From Sipunculus nudus (taxonomy: Eukaryota > Annelida > Sipuncula > Golfingiida > Sipunculidae): 64,000 nt of DNA. The stretch spans positions 23,413,079 through 23,477,078 of the forward strand of contig CM049307.1 of NCBI GenBank assembly GCA_026874595.1, given 5' to 3'. Made by a program: the position numbers and the translations under genes. This document shows positions 12,001 through 23,544 of this stretch, piece after piece. Each line of letters begins with the position of its first letter. Positions within the stretch are counted from its first letter, which is position 1. A model generated the notes under the pieces. It saw only the letters and a program-made list of their open reading frames with translations. It searched no databases and had not been told where the DNA came from.

Positions 12001-15000
12001 GAAAGTCATTAGACCCAGTGTCATCATCTGATGTATGTTCTGGTGATTCATTGCCTGATTCATGTTCACTACATTGTTCCCTAAGTAGAGAGGCTTGTGC
12101 CTCTTCAAGAACATCTCTAACAAAGCAAGCTGCTTTTATTTCTAAAGCAGCACTGCTGTCATCAGTTTGTTCCTCTTCAACATCACTCTCCACATCTCTA
12201 TCTGCATCAGGATGATCAAACGTTACATGTTGTGCTTCCAGTTCTTCCTCTGCCTCATCTTCTGCAGCCATCTGTTGAAGCCTTTCAGTTATTTCTGGAT
12301 CATCCCATAGTACTTTTGATGGGTCAGGTATAGGAGACATTGGGCGGTCAATATCCATAGCCTCTGGCCTTAGTGAATCAGAATCATCAGGTTCCAATGA
12401 TAAACCCATTGGTCGATCTCTTTCTGGTATTGGCGCAAATTCTGTGCCAGTCTGAATCTTGTCATCATCGTCATCATCCTCTGCTAAAGCCACTAATTCA
12501 GAATCAGGCTGCTCAACCTCAGCTGCTAAGGATGATTCCTCAATGTCTGACTGTGGACCAGGCACCTCTTCCAGTACCTGGATCAACTCTTCTTCCAATG
12601 TAAACCCGGCAATTGCTCCTGATGCCTCCATGTCCTCATACTCTTCATGTTCCTCCCTTGTTATATCTTGTGATGAAGCCTGTTCCATTCCAGTTTCATG
12701 ACAGAAAGCCTCATGCATATAACTTGGTGGCACATCAGACACAATGGCTGAATCAGGTGTTCCTTCATGCTCAGGTACACCCAACATTGCATCTTCTGAC
12801 ATTGATTCAGTTGGGCTTTGGGCATAGTCTTTTTCATCAACTACTATGTCTAATTCAACAGCCTGAGCAGCATATTCAGATGGAACTTCAGTTAATGTTT
12901 CTGTGTAAAGTTTTGGCTTTGAAACATCATCCTGTTTCACATCTCCGATATCAGGAGACTGAGCTTTTGCCTCTGAACCATGACTTTGTTCTACTTCCTC
13001 TGAAACTTCTGAAACAGTTGCTGTTGATTTCAGTGAAACTTCTTCTGTTGGCATTTCTAAATCATAAAGTGTGTGGTCTGAGGCAAGCATTCTCTCTGTA
13101 CCTGGGACTGGAAGATCTTCCATTAAGCTCTCTGTTTGACCTGTTTGTTCTCCTGTATGTTCCTCTGGTATACTGCCAGTCATGGAAGCCACAGGAGGCT
13201 CTGGGGCTCCTTCTCTGTCTAATGATGGATCACTTACATCAGCTACAGTGTCGTCAGTTTGAGGTGTGGCATGAACCATATCATCCTGGGCAGGACTATA
13301 ATCTACTTCTGTTGGCCCATTTAGATGAATATAAGTTTCCTCCTGCCTAACTGGTTCTGCTTCAGTGGCAACTGGAGCACTTGGAAGAACCGGAACCTCT
13401 GGCTCTGAATTTGCAAGCAACTCCGATTCCAGATCTACTTGTTGCTCATCTGGTGAAGGCATTATTATTATTTCCGATTGTTCACTGCTACTCACAGGTG
13501 AGGAGTGTTCTAAAGATGGTGATTCATTTACAGGTATTTCTTCTGTCATTGCAGCTGATGTAATTTCGATAGGCACCACAAGTGGAATTATTGCTGCTGC
13601 CCCCGCTGTATCAGAATCATCTTCTTTCTTAACAGCATCCATTTTACTGGCTTCATATTCATCATACCCAGCAAGGTCAGAGTCAGATATTAGTTCAAAT
13701 GGGCTGCTTGTTCTATCTGTTTCTTCATCATCGTTTGTTTTCACGGCTGCCTTTTGGGTTCCAAATTCAGTTTCGAAAACTTCATCTTCAGGACTTGAGA
13801 GGATAGCTTTAGGTTTGGTTTCAACAGGTAATGTCTTTTCGACACTATCTGGAGAGATGTCGTATGATGCTACCACATGGCTAACTGAGCCCAGTTCTAA
13901 GTCATATGTAGCTGCTAATAGGGTAGGTTCTGCTGAGGCATCAGAAGAAGTTGAAGTTTTAACTAAACTTTCACTGGAAAGTGAAGCTATTTGTTTGCTC
14001 TGGTTTGTGTCAGATTCTCTACGATCAGAGTGCAATGGCATATCTCCTTTAAACTCATCTGTAGCCTCCTGCAGCTCAATCAAATATTCCTCATCTGTCA
14101 TCATTTGTGCTCCTGCCTCCCTGACTTCCAGTGGCGGAAGAGGAGATGGAGCTATGTGCCTTTGCATTTCTTCTTCCATCTCCTCCCGTTGATATTCATA
14201 TGTCTCTTCCATATCGTCACTATCGATTGATCCAGAACTTTTTAGGTCTCTAGGACTCTCAGGTTCCTGTATGGTAGGTACCCCACCTGGTTCCCAGCTT
14301 GCCTCTGGGGACTGGAATATGGTACCAGAACTTTCAAGTGAGGACTGAGCAGTCATGTATGATGCAGTCATGGTAGATGTCATTAAGGTTTCTGAAACTG
14401 TTTCATATACTGGCACGTTCTGCTCTTTAACCTCTGTAGCAGTGGGACTGTCAGATTTCTCTTTACTGCTGTCAGTGTCTCTTGCAACATATTCAATCTG
14501 TCCCATTCTGAACACACCTGGGGTCATCATATATTCCTCTGGTATGTGTAAATCATGAGTGTGTCTTTCAGTAATAGTGTCAATCACGGTGGCAGCATGA
14601 GTTTCATTAATGCTTTCATGGGGTTCAGTGACTGATGTATCCTCCTTCTCTGCTATAAGTGTATCAACAGAGTCATCAGTATCAAGTTCAGATAGTATGG
14701 CTGTACCCAACTTTGTACCAGTGAATGTGGAGTCTGTGTCAAATGATTCACTCTCTTGTAATTTATCATGGTGTGACTCTGTTGGGAAAAGAGGAAATTC
14801 AATAGATACAGCAGAGGCCTTTCTCTCTGCTTCTTCTTGGACTGCTATCTCTGCATGTTGTTTCATTTCTTCAATTTGGTCCTCCTTATATCTATCAGAA
14901 TCCTCCTCTGAGGATATTGTATCCCTTGAATCACTATGTGGAACAGATTTTGATTGTTCACTCTCAACATGTAACACAAATTTATCTATTTCAGGTTCTA

Positions 15001-15486
15001 CAGTGTCTTCCACTAAAATCACAGCATTTCCTCCCTCCTCTGGTTTATCATGCGCTTCAGATAGTTCTTGCTTAGCATCATCTGCATCATCACTAGTTTC
15101 TTTACTGTCAATGTGGTCCTTGCCGGCAAATGCAATATTATCAAATGACATATACTCGGCAAACTGAGGGGGAGGAGGCACTGGCTGTTCTTCTCCTTCA
15201 GATTCAGCATGCTCTGGTTCCTCTTGAATGAAGTCACTTGGTGAAACCCCAACTACCACCTTCATTTTGCCAAGCCCTGCTGCATGATCATACACAGGAG
15301 AGATGTCTTCCTTGAGTTGGGCCTCTTTAGAAGGGGACAAGGGTTCAGGGGGAGACTGGGAGAACTGCAGGGAATGAGTAGAGAGGGTTAGGTCAAGAGC
15401 CTCCTCTTTAGCCTGGGGAGAGAAAGAGTCCTCGATGTCCGTCCCCTCTGATCTGGTGTCCTCCTCTCTCACACCCGCTTGCAGCT
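9061..15486 (-). CDS. ANK: Ankyrin giant tail exon 4 (2,141 codons)
   Basis: A 6426-nt phase 1-1 exon, acceptor cctctcggtag, donor AGAG|GTACTA. Acidic (D/E), serine- and threonine-rich, almost free of hydrophobic core, hence disordered. Features in protein order: an acidic N-terminal half with many EP/SP motifs; RPMSPIPDPSK (12326-12337), an SxIP-type sequence; four repeats of an S-rich SSL-EFERLEGE-Q motif (10510-10935); a serial DSL motif region (TDSLEPEQ, TDSLELDQ, TDSLHDQD, SDSLDEK; about 9835-10330); and a less acidic end (HVHQVIVSQTVIDVEGNIPP, DNEGNVWEKEETTHYTEKQ). It corresponds in position and character to the giant exon of 440/480-kDa vertebrate ankyrins. Neuron-specific use is inferred, not seen. 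Confidence 0.95.
10510..10935 (-). repeat. Four coding repeats, SSL-EFERLE type
   Basis: In protein order: GEKDDISISSSLLEFERLEG, GERDDISISSSLAEFERIEG, SSHSSLTEFEKLEKDLQ and SQKSSLSSLNEFERLEEQVQ, spaced about 35-45 residues apart. The first two are nearly identical. A serine block followed by a short amphipathic helix is the common unit. Confidence 0.93.
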
Positions 15487-15904
15487 CTACCGAGAGGAAA
15501 GGAGGAACAGAGTTAGTGCTTACTGCTGAACAGCAGACTTTATCCAAAGTGTTAAGTATTCTAGGAAGCAAAGTTAGCTACGTCAAGTAGACATTAGCAA
15601 GCCATGCCATTGCTTAACATTTCAGAAGTATTACTGCCTCAAGATTTGGAAGACGTGTGTAAATTAAACTGCATTTCAATAAAGAGCAAACTTAGTAGCA
15701 TGCAAACCATGCTAGTTACTGTTGGGATTAATTGAAAAGTTTCTGCAACCAAAGTATAAAACATTAAATGAAACATAGTTAAACCAGGAACAACCATGTG
15801 ACTGCCACTTGCTGGCTTTTACAAACAATATAACCAATTGGACAAGAAGACCAAATAGCATGTATCATATAAAAGAAATGGAAATCTGTATCCTGCCAGG
15901 ATAC
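15487..15904 (-). other. Tail intron before the largest exon
   Basis: About 0.42 kb of intron with the acceptor tract cctcctttcctctcggtag at its end. Nothing else recognised. Confidence 0.85.
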
Positions 15905-15994
15905 CTTGGGTAGGCATATCTTCCACCTGTGCCAGTTCTGAGCTAGATGTACTGAGTCGATCTTCCTCATCCTGGAGTGATTTCCATGCTGCTG
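15905..15994 (-). CDS. ANK: Ankyrin tail exon (90 nt)
   Basis: Phase 1-1, donor CAAG|GTATCC. It encodes AAAWKSLQDEEDRLSTSSSE then LAQVEDMPTQ. The acceptor is ambiguous among three in-phase CAG repeats (ttcaacag|cagcag|ca), so one or two alanines may be spliced in or out (NAGNAG-type acceptor). The first is used here. Confidence 0.87.
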
Positions 15995-16441
15995 CTGTTG
16001 AACCAAGCAAGACAAGCAGAAGATTTTATGATTGGTAGAAAGGAAACCTGAAATTAAGCTTTTTGAGAATAACAATTTTTAATAATCATAATCCAAAAAT
16101 GACATTAAGCTGGAGAACAATATAAATCAACATCAGTGAAATAGTCTTTGCAGCAGCCACTAAATTAATTATTTAAAAACACTGTATGCACATGACTAGC
16201 AAATAGCGTCTTTAACTCTGCTCTATAAAGGAGTGTATAAAACATTGCAAAGCTTCTAAAAACCTAAAAAATTGCAGGAAAAGGAAAGTGAGGACAGGAC
16301 AAGATTAGATGTGAGCAGGAGTTGAAATCAATAGCAAACAGGTGGTAATCAAAGAACTTAGGAATTGATTGACAGTTGTAACTGCAGTGGTTGGGTGATA
16401 CTTAAAATATATTTCAATCATACACATATTTATATATATAC
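15995..16441 (-). other. Tail intron
   Basis: About 0.45 kb of AT-rich intron. Nothing recognised. Confidence 0.85.
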
Positions 16442-17212
16442 CTTGTGGCTCAAAGGTATCAGGTGCAGAATGGTGACGCTCACGATCCATCCCACTGATC
16501 ACCTCTTCTTCATAGGATCTGGATCTGAGGAATGTGTCCTTATCCTCCAGTGAACTGGACAACCTCTCATCTCTTCCTACAGCATCCAGCCCTTCATCAT
16601 AAGTCATGTCAATAGGTGAGCTTTGGTGTGGAATACTGCTAACATCCACACCTGATGACTCGCGAGTTTCAGTTTCTTTGGAGAACCTAACTGTGTGAAG
16701 GACTTGCACATCAGGAGATCTGGATGTGAATCCAACTGGTTCTTCCTCAAACTTATCATATTCTTCGTCCTCCATTGTGTATTCTTTCTCATTTTCCTCA
16801 GCACCTTTCTCTGGCCTTAGAGATTCTTCCTCTACCTCTTTGGCTAATTTTTCTTTTTCATCAACATCTTTCTCATCCAGATCCTCTGCCTCTTTGGGAT
16901 TGTCAAGATACAGGTTTTCAAAACTTGATGACTTTCCTGCTTGCACTTCATGGTGTTTCTCATAGTGTTTAGTATCAAAGCGATCACCAACAACCTCTAC
17001 AGTGTCTTGCTCTTGTTCCAAAGACAGGTCAGCAGTTGTGTACAAGTGTTCATAGCTTGACCGTAATCTCTTTTCCATCATGAGAGTTGCTTCATCTGCT
17101 GCATAAGATCCATCATCTTTGGATCTTTCACTTGCAGGTTCCATTGATTGAAAGTATTCCTCTGGTGCTTGAGTGACACTGAACACTTTTTCATCTCGTC
17201 CTGGTGTTGCAT
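16442..17212 (-). CDS. ANK: Ankyrin tail exon 3 (771 nt)
   Basis: Phase 1-1, acceptor taccaacag, donor CAAG|GTATAT. Starts DATPGRDEKVFSVTQAPEEY, ends SAPDTFEPQ. Middle section is a highly charged K/E-rich segment (EAEDLDEKDVDEKEKLAKEV and on to about EEDEEYDKFEEEPV) that should form a long single alpha-helix or coiled coil. VDVSSIPHQSSP at 16629-16640 fits the SxIP pattern of EB-protein ligands. Confidence 0.94.
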
Positions 17213-17537
17213 CTGTTGGTATAACCAGAGGCAAGAAAACCAAATAGACATGCCAAACAGTAAGAAATAATATTTCGTATGTGCATGCAGATATTCAAGC
17301 AAACAAATAATATAATGCAGAAAAGTGTCAGATTAAATTTTTTGAAGTATATATGTTTTCAAAAGAAAGTAAACAAATTTAAAGAAACAATTTGCACACA
17401 TGCCAATACTTGAATTACAACAAAACCAAAATGAGATTAAAAAGCAATCTGTTTAGTGTTGTTACATTTACTTCCTAAAATTACAAGTTTTCAAAAATAC
17501 ACTTAAAATAAATATGTAATATTTATTGATATCATAC
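17213..17537 (-). other. Tail intron
   Basis: About 0.33 kb of AT-rich intron. Nothing recognised. Confidence 0.85.
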
Positions 17538-19436
17538 CTTCACCAAAAGTCAGAGGAACATCTTCTGCTAGGGATCCATCCAGCACCAGTGTGTAGTCTG
17601 TAGGAGATGGAGGTCTGTCATCAAAGTCGATGGAATCTCTTTTCTCTCTCTCAGCTTCAATGGCCTGCTCAATAAATATCTGTTGTGATGTATCTGAATC
17701 CAGGCGTCCATCTGGTGTTCCATCGAGTTCCATTTCAGGCTCCAGTACATAATCAGTAGGTGAAAGTGGTCTGCTCTCACTCAAGTCTTCATCTGGAATT
17801 TCTTCCTCCTTTTGTTGGGATGAACCTGAATCTTCTACATCACTCTGGACTTCAGAACCAGGTTGAGCTTCCAGTGAGATTGTTAATCCAAGTTTAGTGT
17901 GTCCAACAGCACCTTCTGGTTCGGTATCTGGTGCTAACATGGATGCAACTTCTTGTTCCTCTAAATCAGTGGTTGGTTCAACGTGGTCCAATTCAATATG
18001 GTCATCTTTTACATTTATTGGTTTAAAGCTACTCTGTAAATAGGTTTCCTCTTGATCTTCTGGACTCCGATGAATTGGGGTGGCAGCTTGAAAAATTATC
18101 TGTGGAGCCATCAGGCCATCCTCTTCAGTTTCCTCTCTCAGAGCTCTAGCAATCTCCTCATTATCATCATCTGAATAGCTGGTTCTTGGTACATCACTAA
18201 TACCAATTGTTACAGTGGGTTGTTGCACTGGTTCTGAAATAACATACTGTGGAGTTTCATATTCCTTTTTTGTCACTTTAGTCTTAACCTCTGAACTGTG
18301 CATCTGCTGTAGAATAGGTTGTAATATTGGAAGTTCAGCCCCATAAGTTGTCACCTTTTTTTCTACCACTGTTTTACTAACCTCTACGGGCTGGCTTTCT
18401 TGTTTTCTAAATATCTCTTCAGTTCCAAAAGAGTCACTGTACTGATACTTGATCTCAGTCTTTGACTCCGCGTATGTTGTCATAGGAGCTGTTGGAGGTT
18501 CCTGTACAGGTGATGGAAAATCCTTTCCTGCCACTATTGTTTCCCTTTCTGGGGATTTCATTTGAGTTTCTACATGCTCAGTTATAGGCTCTGAATCGAA
18601 ATGTAATTCCATTTCTCGACTGATCATCTGCTGTGACTGACTGAATGACTCTGCATCCTCATCATCTGATTCCTCGTCAAGCACCTTCAGGGCATCATCC
18701 TCATCTGAGGGTATCATGTCATGAATGTCTGCCAAATCCTTCACCTCATCCTGCTTTTCCAGAAGAGTTTCAACTCTAGTCTGTGGCTCAACATCTACCT
18801 CAACTGCAGTTTCAGTTGCAACAACTGCACTTTCTAATATGTCTGTCTCAATTGACTGTTTTGCCTCTAACCTCACCTCAAGGGCATCTTTCTCTTCAGA
18901 GGGTACCATGTCATGAATGTCAGTCAATTCCTTTACCACATCCCGCTGTGCCGGAACAGACTTTGCTCTAGTCTGTGGCTCAACTTCGACCTCAACTGCA
19001 GTTTCAGTTGCAATCACTGCACTTTCTAATATCTCTGTCTCACTTGACTGTTTTGCCTCTAACTCATACTCTTTAAAGGTGGAAAGATCATCATAAGAAG
19101 GCTGATCAAAGTGTTCTTGTTCAATGGCTTGAATAACCTCTGGCTGATCAGCAGGTAAATCAGGTAAATCCTTGGAATCCTCCTCGGTCACTGTGTTTAC
19201 AACATAGTCAGCACTATCCTCTGAATCCTGAAAGCTCTCAAAATATGCAATTTTCTCAGCCACTGAACGAGTTTCTTTTGTTGGACTCTCAACCTCTGAG
19301 GGTTTGGAATCTGAATCTTTCGTGTCAAATGCCATTTCAAGTTCTGTTGGAGTCTCATGATACTTTTCTTCTGCAGCCTGCTCAGCAGTACAGGTTTGCT
19401 CTTCCAGTACCTCTGCAGCTACAGGAGCAAAACTAA
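17538..19436 (-). CDS. ANK: Ankyrin large tail exon 2 (632 codons)
   Basis: An 1899-nt phase 1-1 exon, acceptor catctgtgtag, donor GAAG|GTATGA. Starts VSFAPVAAEVLEEQTCTAEQ, ends VPLTFGE. Acidic and serine/threonine-rich, likely disordered. It contains a 64-residue tandem duplication (18682-19065) with EAKQS-ET-ILESAV-ATETAVEV and DIHDM-PS-E in both halves. Near the end SRPLSPTDYVLEPEMELDG and DRPPSPTDYTLVLDGSLA form a second internal repeat with core RP-SPTDY-L, which looks like a proline-directed phosphorylation or docking motif. Confidence 0.95.
18682..19065 (-). repeat. 192-bp coding tandem duplication
   Basis: Two adjacent 192-bp units (64 codons) in frame. Marker strings ttgcctctaa (18861 and 19053) and ctgtggctcaac (18781 and 18973) are 192 bp apart. 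High nucleotide identity points to a fairly recent duplication. Confidence 0.93.
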
Positions 19437-20058
19437 CTACACAGATGTCTTCAAAAAGAATGTATTATATTATCAGTTGCAAATAAGAAAATAAGGAAGA
19501 AAAAGATTGTTCAAAACAACAAGTCCACTTTTAAATAGGCATGCACATATCTCATTCATATATGTATTAGAATATAAATATAGCAATGTAAGCAATGTTA
19601 TCATTACTAGAATAATATCTTGCTTGCATTACACAGCATAGTTGTGATAAAATACTCCATGCTCCAACCCTGAAAAGATTACCTCATGGTCAGTTTAATA
19701 TAAACACAACATATATATCTGCTGATCAGTTCTCCTACTGAACTTGTAACAATGAAAGACCTAAAAATACAGAGATCACATGCAGTATTAATGTCTAAAC
19801 ATATAATTACCAGTGAATGGTGAAATATAAAGTGAAATAAACATAAAAGCATGGAAAACCAAATCATGGTACAACATGTCTACCTATTCACACCAATTTG
19901 ATGAAAATCACACAAAACCCAAAAGCTTACAGAAAGTGATGCTTCATGTTACAGACTATAAGGAACCATGTGGACAAAGACACTAGACTGGAAGGCTTCT
20001 TGTATTACAACAATCAACAATGGACCATCAACTGGGACTTGGATACAGCTGTATATAC
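19437..20058 (-). other. Tail intron
   Basis: About 0.6 kb of AT-rich intron. Nothing recognised. Confidence 0.8.
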
Positions 20059-20175
20059 CTTGCTCAGCATGGGACTCTAGCCCAAAATATTTGACAAAAT
20101 CATCCTCCACTGGCGTGCTATGATCCTCAGTGATTGTAATAACAGGAGTGTCAGGGGGTTCCTCCTCATAATCAG
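20059..20175 (-). CDS. ANK: Ankyrin tail exon (117 nt)
   Basis: Phase 1-1, acceptor ttctttccag, donor CAAG|GTATAT. It encodes ADYEEEPPDTPVITITEDHS then TPVEDDFVKYFGLESHAEQ. The FVKYFGLE stretch is a possible short linear or helical motif in an otherwise acidic sequence. The intron before it (20176-20614) shows nothing recognised. Confidence 0.88.
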
Positions 20176-20614
20176 CTGGAAAGAAGCACCAACAGCAAAT
20201 GCATGCAATCCAGATAACAGTCCAATGATCAGCAGAGTTTGATTAAACAGCTTGCTTTGTAAAAAGAAAATGGCAAAACTTGACATAGCCAAAGCACACA
20301 GAACTCAATTCCTTATGCAAACCAAATTAAAGCATCTTAAGACAATTAACAGAACCCATATGCAATGCTAATTTAAACCAATACATACTCGCATAAATTT
20401 CAGCTTTAAAACATATGAACACATAATATAACACAGAATGACAGAGAAATCTATCAAACGAGCTGGTCATGGCTCATGCTCAACAGTCTTTCATGGGTCA
20501 CTTTATTTGAGCGCATTTTGTGAAGTGAAACCCATACGCACATATACCAAATGGCACATATTACCAATATTTACAGCAACAATTTGCCTTCACTTGATAT
20601 GTGACAATACGTAC

Positions 20615-20674
20615 CTGCTGCAACTGCGGACTGGTCAATCTGGGCTGTGGCTGGTCGTATCGCTTGTTCTTCTT
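20615..20674 (-). CDS. ANK: Ankyrin tail mini-exon (60 nt)
   Basis: A 60-nt phase 1-1 exon, acceptor cctatttgcag, donor GCAG|GTACGT. It encodes EEEQAIRPATAQIDQSAVAA. Splice sites are good and the phase is compatible with both neighbours. Confidence 0.82.
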
Positions 20675-20759
20675 CTGCAAATAGGTCAGCTCAAATGATA
20701 CATTACTGTATTAATATCAGATGAAACATACAAGAAACAAAACCCTACGAGCACAATAC

Positions 20760-20804
20760 CTTCTTGATTGGCTGTGTCTGGTTCAGGCATCCTGCAATGT
20801 ACCT
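20760..20804 (-). CDS. ANK: Ankyrin tail mini-exon (45 nt)
   Basis: A 45-nt phase 1-1 exon between tgaatataacag and GAAG|GTATTG. It encodes (E)VHCRMPEPDTANQE plus a split glycine. Phase and composition fit the tail, but the acceptor has a weak pyrimidine tract. An internal AG (tgcag, 20794) would break the frame. Confidence 0.65.
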
Positions 20805-23544
20805 CTGTTATATTCAAATCTGGATGAATGGCTTTTTACTTATCAAGTTTGTGTTTATCTTAATAACAATATTATATTAATTAGAAATAATAACAAAATC
20901 ATATATATGTATTTATGTTTACACCTTATTCTTGATAATTTGCTTCCAAAGCAAAAAAAGCCAATAGCAAAAAATGAAGTAGGAACTATGTCTTCTTGTA
21001 TGGATGCATTTTTTTTATAGCACAGACTGCAGATGCAGCAAACATTTGTCTAAACTGAACATTTATATGGTAATGTAGGTTAAATGAGAAGAGTATGAAG
21101 CAAATAAAATGTTACGATATGCAGATCAGCATAACTAATGGGCATGGTGAGACTAGTTTAAAGGAAAACCTGGGTCCTCCAGATATAACAAAGAAAAATT
21201 GAAAGCTTCTTATTTAACAAGCACATTTTCAAAAACTGTGAGACAATTTTAGTTCCTATGATAAATTACCCTGGTTACTGGAATACATTTTTTCCCTATT
21301 TGTCCCAAGGTCTGATGAAACAACTAATAACAAGGTACAAACAAAAAGACTGAAAGCTAGTCCCTGAACAGATTACGAAAAATAATGGCTTTACCTGACA
21401 CAACAAAGCATTCTGATCTTTACCAGTGAAATTTGTTATATTAAACCAAGCTGTAACAGTTTTGCGAATGGAATGGGTATACACTGCTCTTACAAAGAGC
21501 TATTCAGCAGCTGTAATAGAAAAAAATCTTGTGCTGAGACAATCATCCTTTTCTTCCAAATATTTAGCCAACAAGAAAAACAAGCTTCACTGGTGATTCG
21601 ATTTTGAATTGAGAAATTAAATGGAGTAGAATTTTTTTGAAAGAATTTCCTGACATGGTTTTGGGCACGATACACCTTAAGCTGAGTTTCGTTGAGAATT
21701 TCATCAATTTAATTTTTTTCTAATATTATGCAATTCTATGACTCTCTAAATTAACTTTACGTATCAGAATATTTCAGCACTGCAAGAAAACTCAAAATAA
21801 ACTTGTATCACAAAAATAGGAAAATAAAATTATTAGGTTTTGCTCTCTTGTTGAAATATCTAACATAAAACTTTTACCATATAATAGTTTGCACTGGTCT
21901 TGCACTAATCAATTTCTATTTTTTTGTTTTTGCTGCTGAGATACAAGATTCCTCACCTGATTTTCTGACAAAATAAAGCAAAATGAAGGGTTAAAATCTA
22001 AAATATTCAAAATTTGATTACGTTTAAATTTAATTTGTTAGTGCAAACTTGGTTGCATTACTAATACATGCTGACAAAGTCTCATATTCCGGAAATACAA
22101 GTTATCTCTGGTTATGTAAGGATTAATTCAGTGAAGTTTGCATAGACTGTAGTATCGTAACAGTTATTTCATATTTTAGTTTATTAAAACCTAGTTTTAT
22201 TAGTATAATCATAAAAATTCATGGATTTGAGCTTTTAAAGGGAGGGAGTGTTAAAGATTTAATATAATAAATGTAATATTAGATTGGAACCAGAATATAT
22301 TTAAATATCTGACACAGAGCAAGTTTGGAAGCAGGTTTTTCAGCTCTTGCACACCAGAAGCTCAGACACAGCCTTCATATTTAGTGCACAATTTGGAGCA
22401 TTCATGATATGGAAAGCTCTAATTGCACCAGAAGCAACTAAATGCACCATGAAAGCTATGCTTGCGAGGTGGAAAAACTACAGAATACCTAATATGAGGT
22501 GCACAAACAAAAAAATACAACATTTGCACGTGTATAAATCTTAATTACTGAAAGCATACTCAAGGAGTACTATTACATTTCACATGAATGCACACATAGA
22601 TCTATTCTGGTTAGGTGAAGTTGCACAGGACATGGGTAGAAATTATCACAAGAGGAAATTTAACACTGACAGATAACTAATGCTCCAAATCCATAATAAA
22701 ACTACAAGATTTTTCCAAACAGAATACATTTTAAATGAGAATTCCTTCATTATGAAGTCTTACAAATATACAATACAGAGCCCATGCAGGTTCCCAGGCT
22801 TTGTATACGACACAGGTAATCAGAAATCATATACACTGAAAATACATATATTTATTCTGACCAATTTGAACACAGTCAAACTGGGACATACAAATGACAT
22901 ATAATACCTCACTGCTGGATTAACAGACGCTTTGTCATTTATTTATAATTGCTTAAAATTACATTTCATGATTCCCCCACAATCCTTCTGTGCCCTGCTG
23001 CCAAATATGTGTAGCTGGTATTCATAAGTAAAAATAATGATTCACAACACAATAAGGTGACCAGAACTCCAGCAGTGGGTAGAGATGGGTTATGCATGGG
23101 ATCTGTGCAGGAACCAGGACCCTCAGACCAAGGAGCTTACCAAGTCTCCTTCTACCCCCATATGGCGAGGTTCTGCAGGTACACTGGGATATTAGTCGAG
23201 AGACTGGGTACAAAAAACAAACAATTAAAGCACTATGAAGCAACATGAAGCATGACTGCCTAAAAGCAATAATAAAGTGAATAATAAAGTGTTAACTTAA
23301 TACAAGTGGCCAGTACACCTGGATATAGGTTAGATATACAGTTCAAAATAAATTCAGAAATGCAGAGGAATCAGCAGTTCTAAATAAATGGACAGCCGTT
23401 TCCACCAAAACTAGATTAGTCAGTGAAGAAGGACACTGTTTGTGGAAGTGGAGAAATGATTAGGTGGGGAATAAGTCCTTTATTTAGGTGGGATTAGCGT
23501 TGAGCTAAAAGCCATGCAGGTGAAGCGTCCAAGCCAACCAGTAC
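20805..23544 (-). other. Tail intron
   Basis: About 2.7 kb of AT-rich intron. No repeat family recognised. A possible but phase-incompatible mini-exon at 23141-23172 is discussed under rejected items. Confidence 0.75.

Noticed and set aside
12613-15167. Long plus-strand open frames opposite the largest exon (for example 12613-13350, 13365-14192 and 14610-15167)
   Set aside because: They are antisense shadows. The serine- and leucine-rich translations arise from the GAA/GAT/TCA-rich codons of the ankyrin exon, with no homology or splice logic of their own.
23141-23172. Possible 32-nt exon (tgcag, EPRHMGVEGDL, GTAAGC)
   Set aside because: Splice sites look fine, but it runs from phase 1 to phase 0 and cannot join the next exon, which needs phase 1. 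No phase-0 partner was found.
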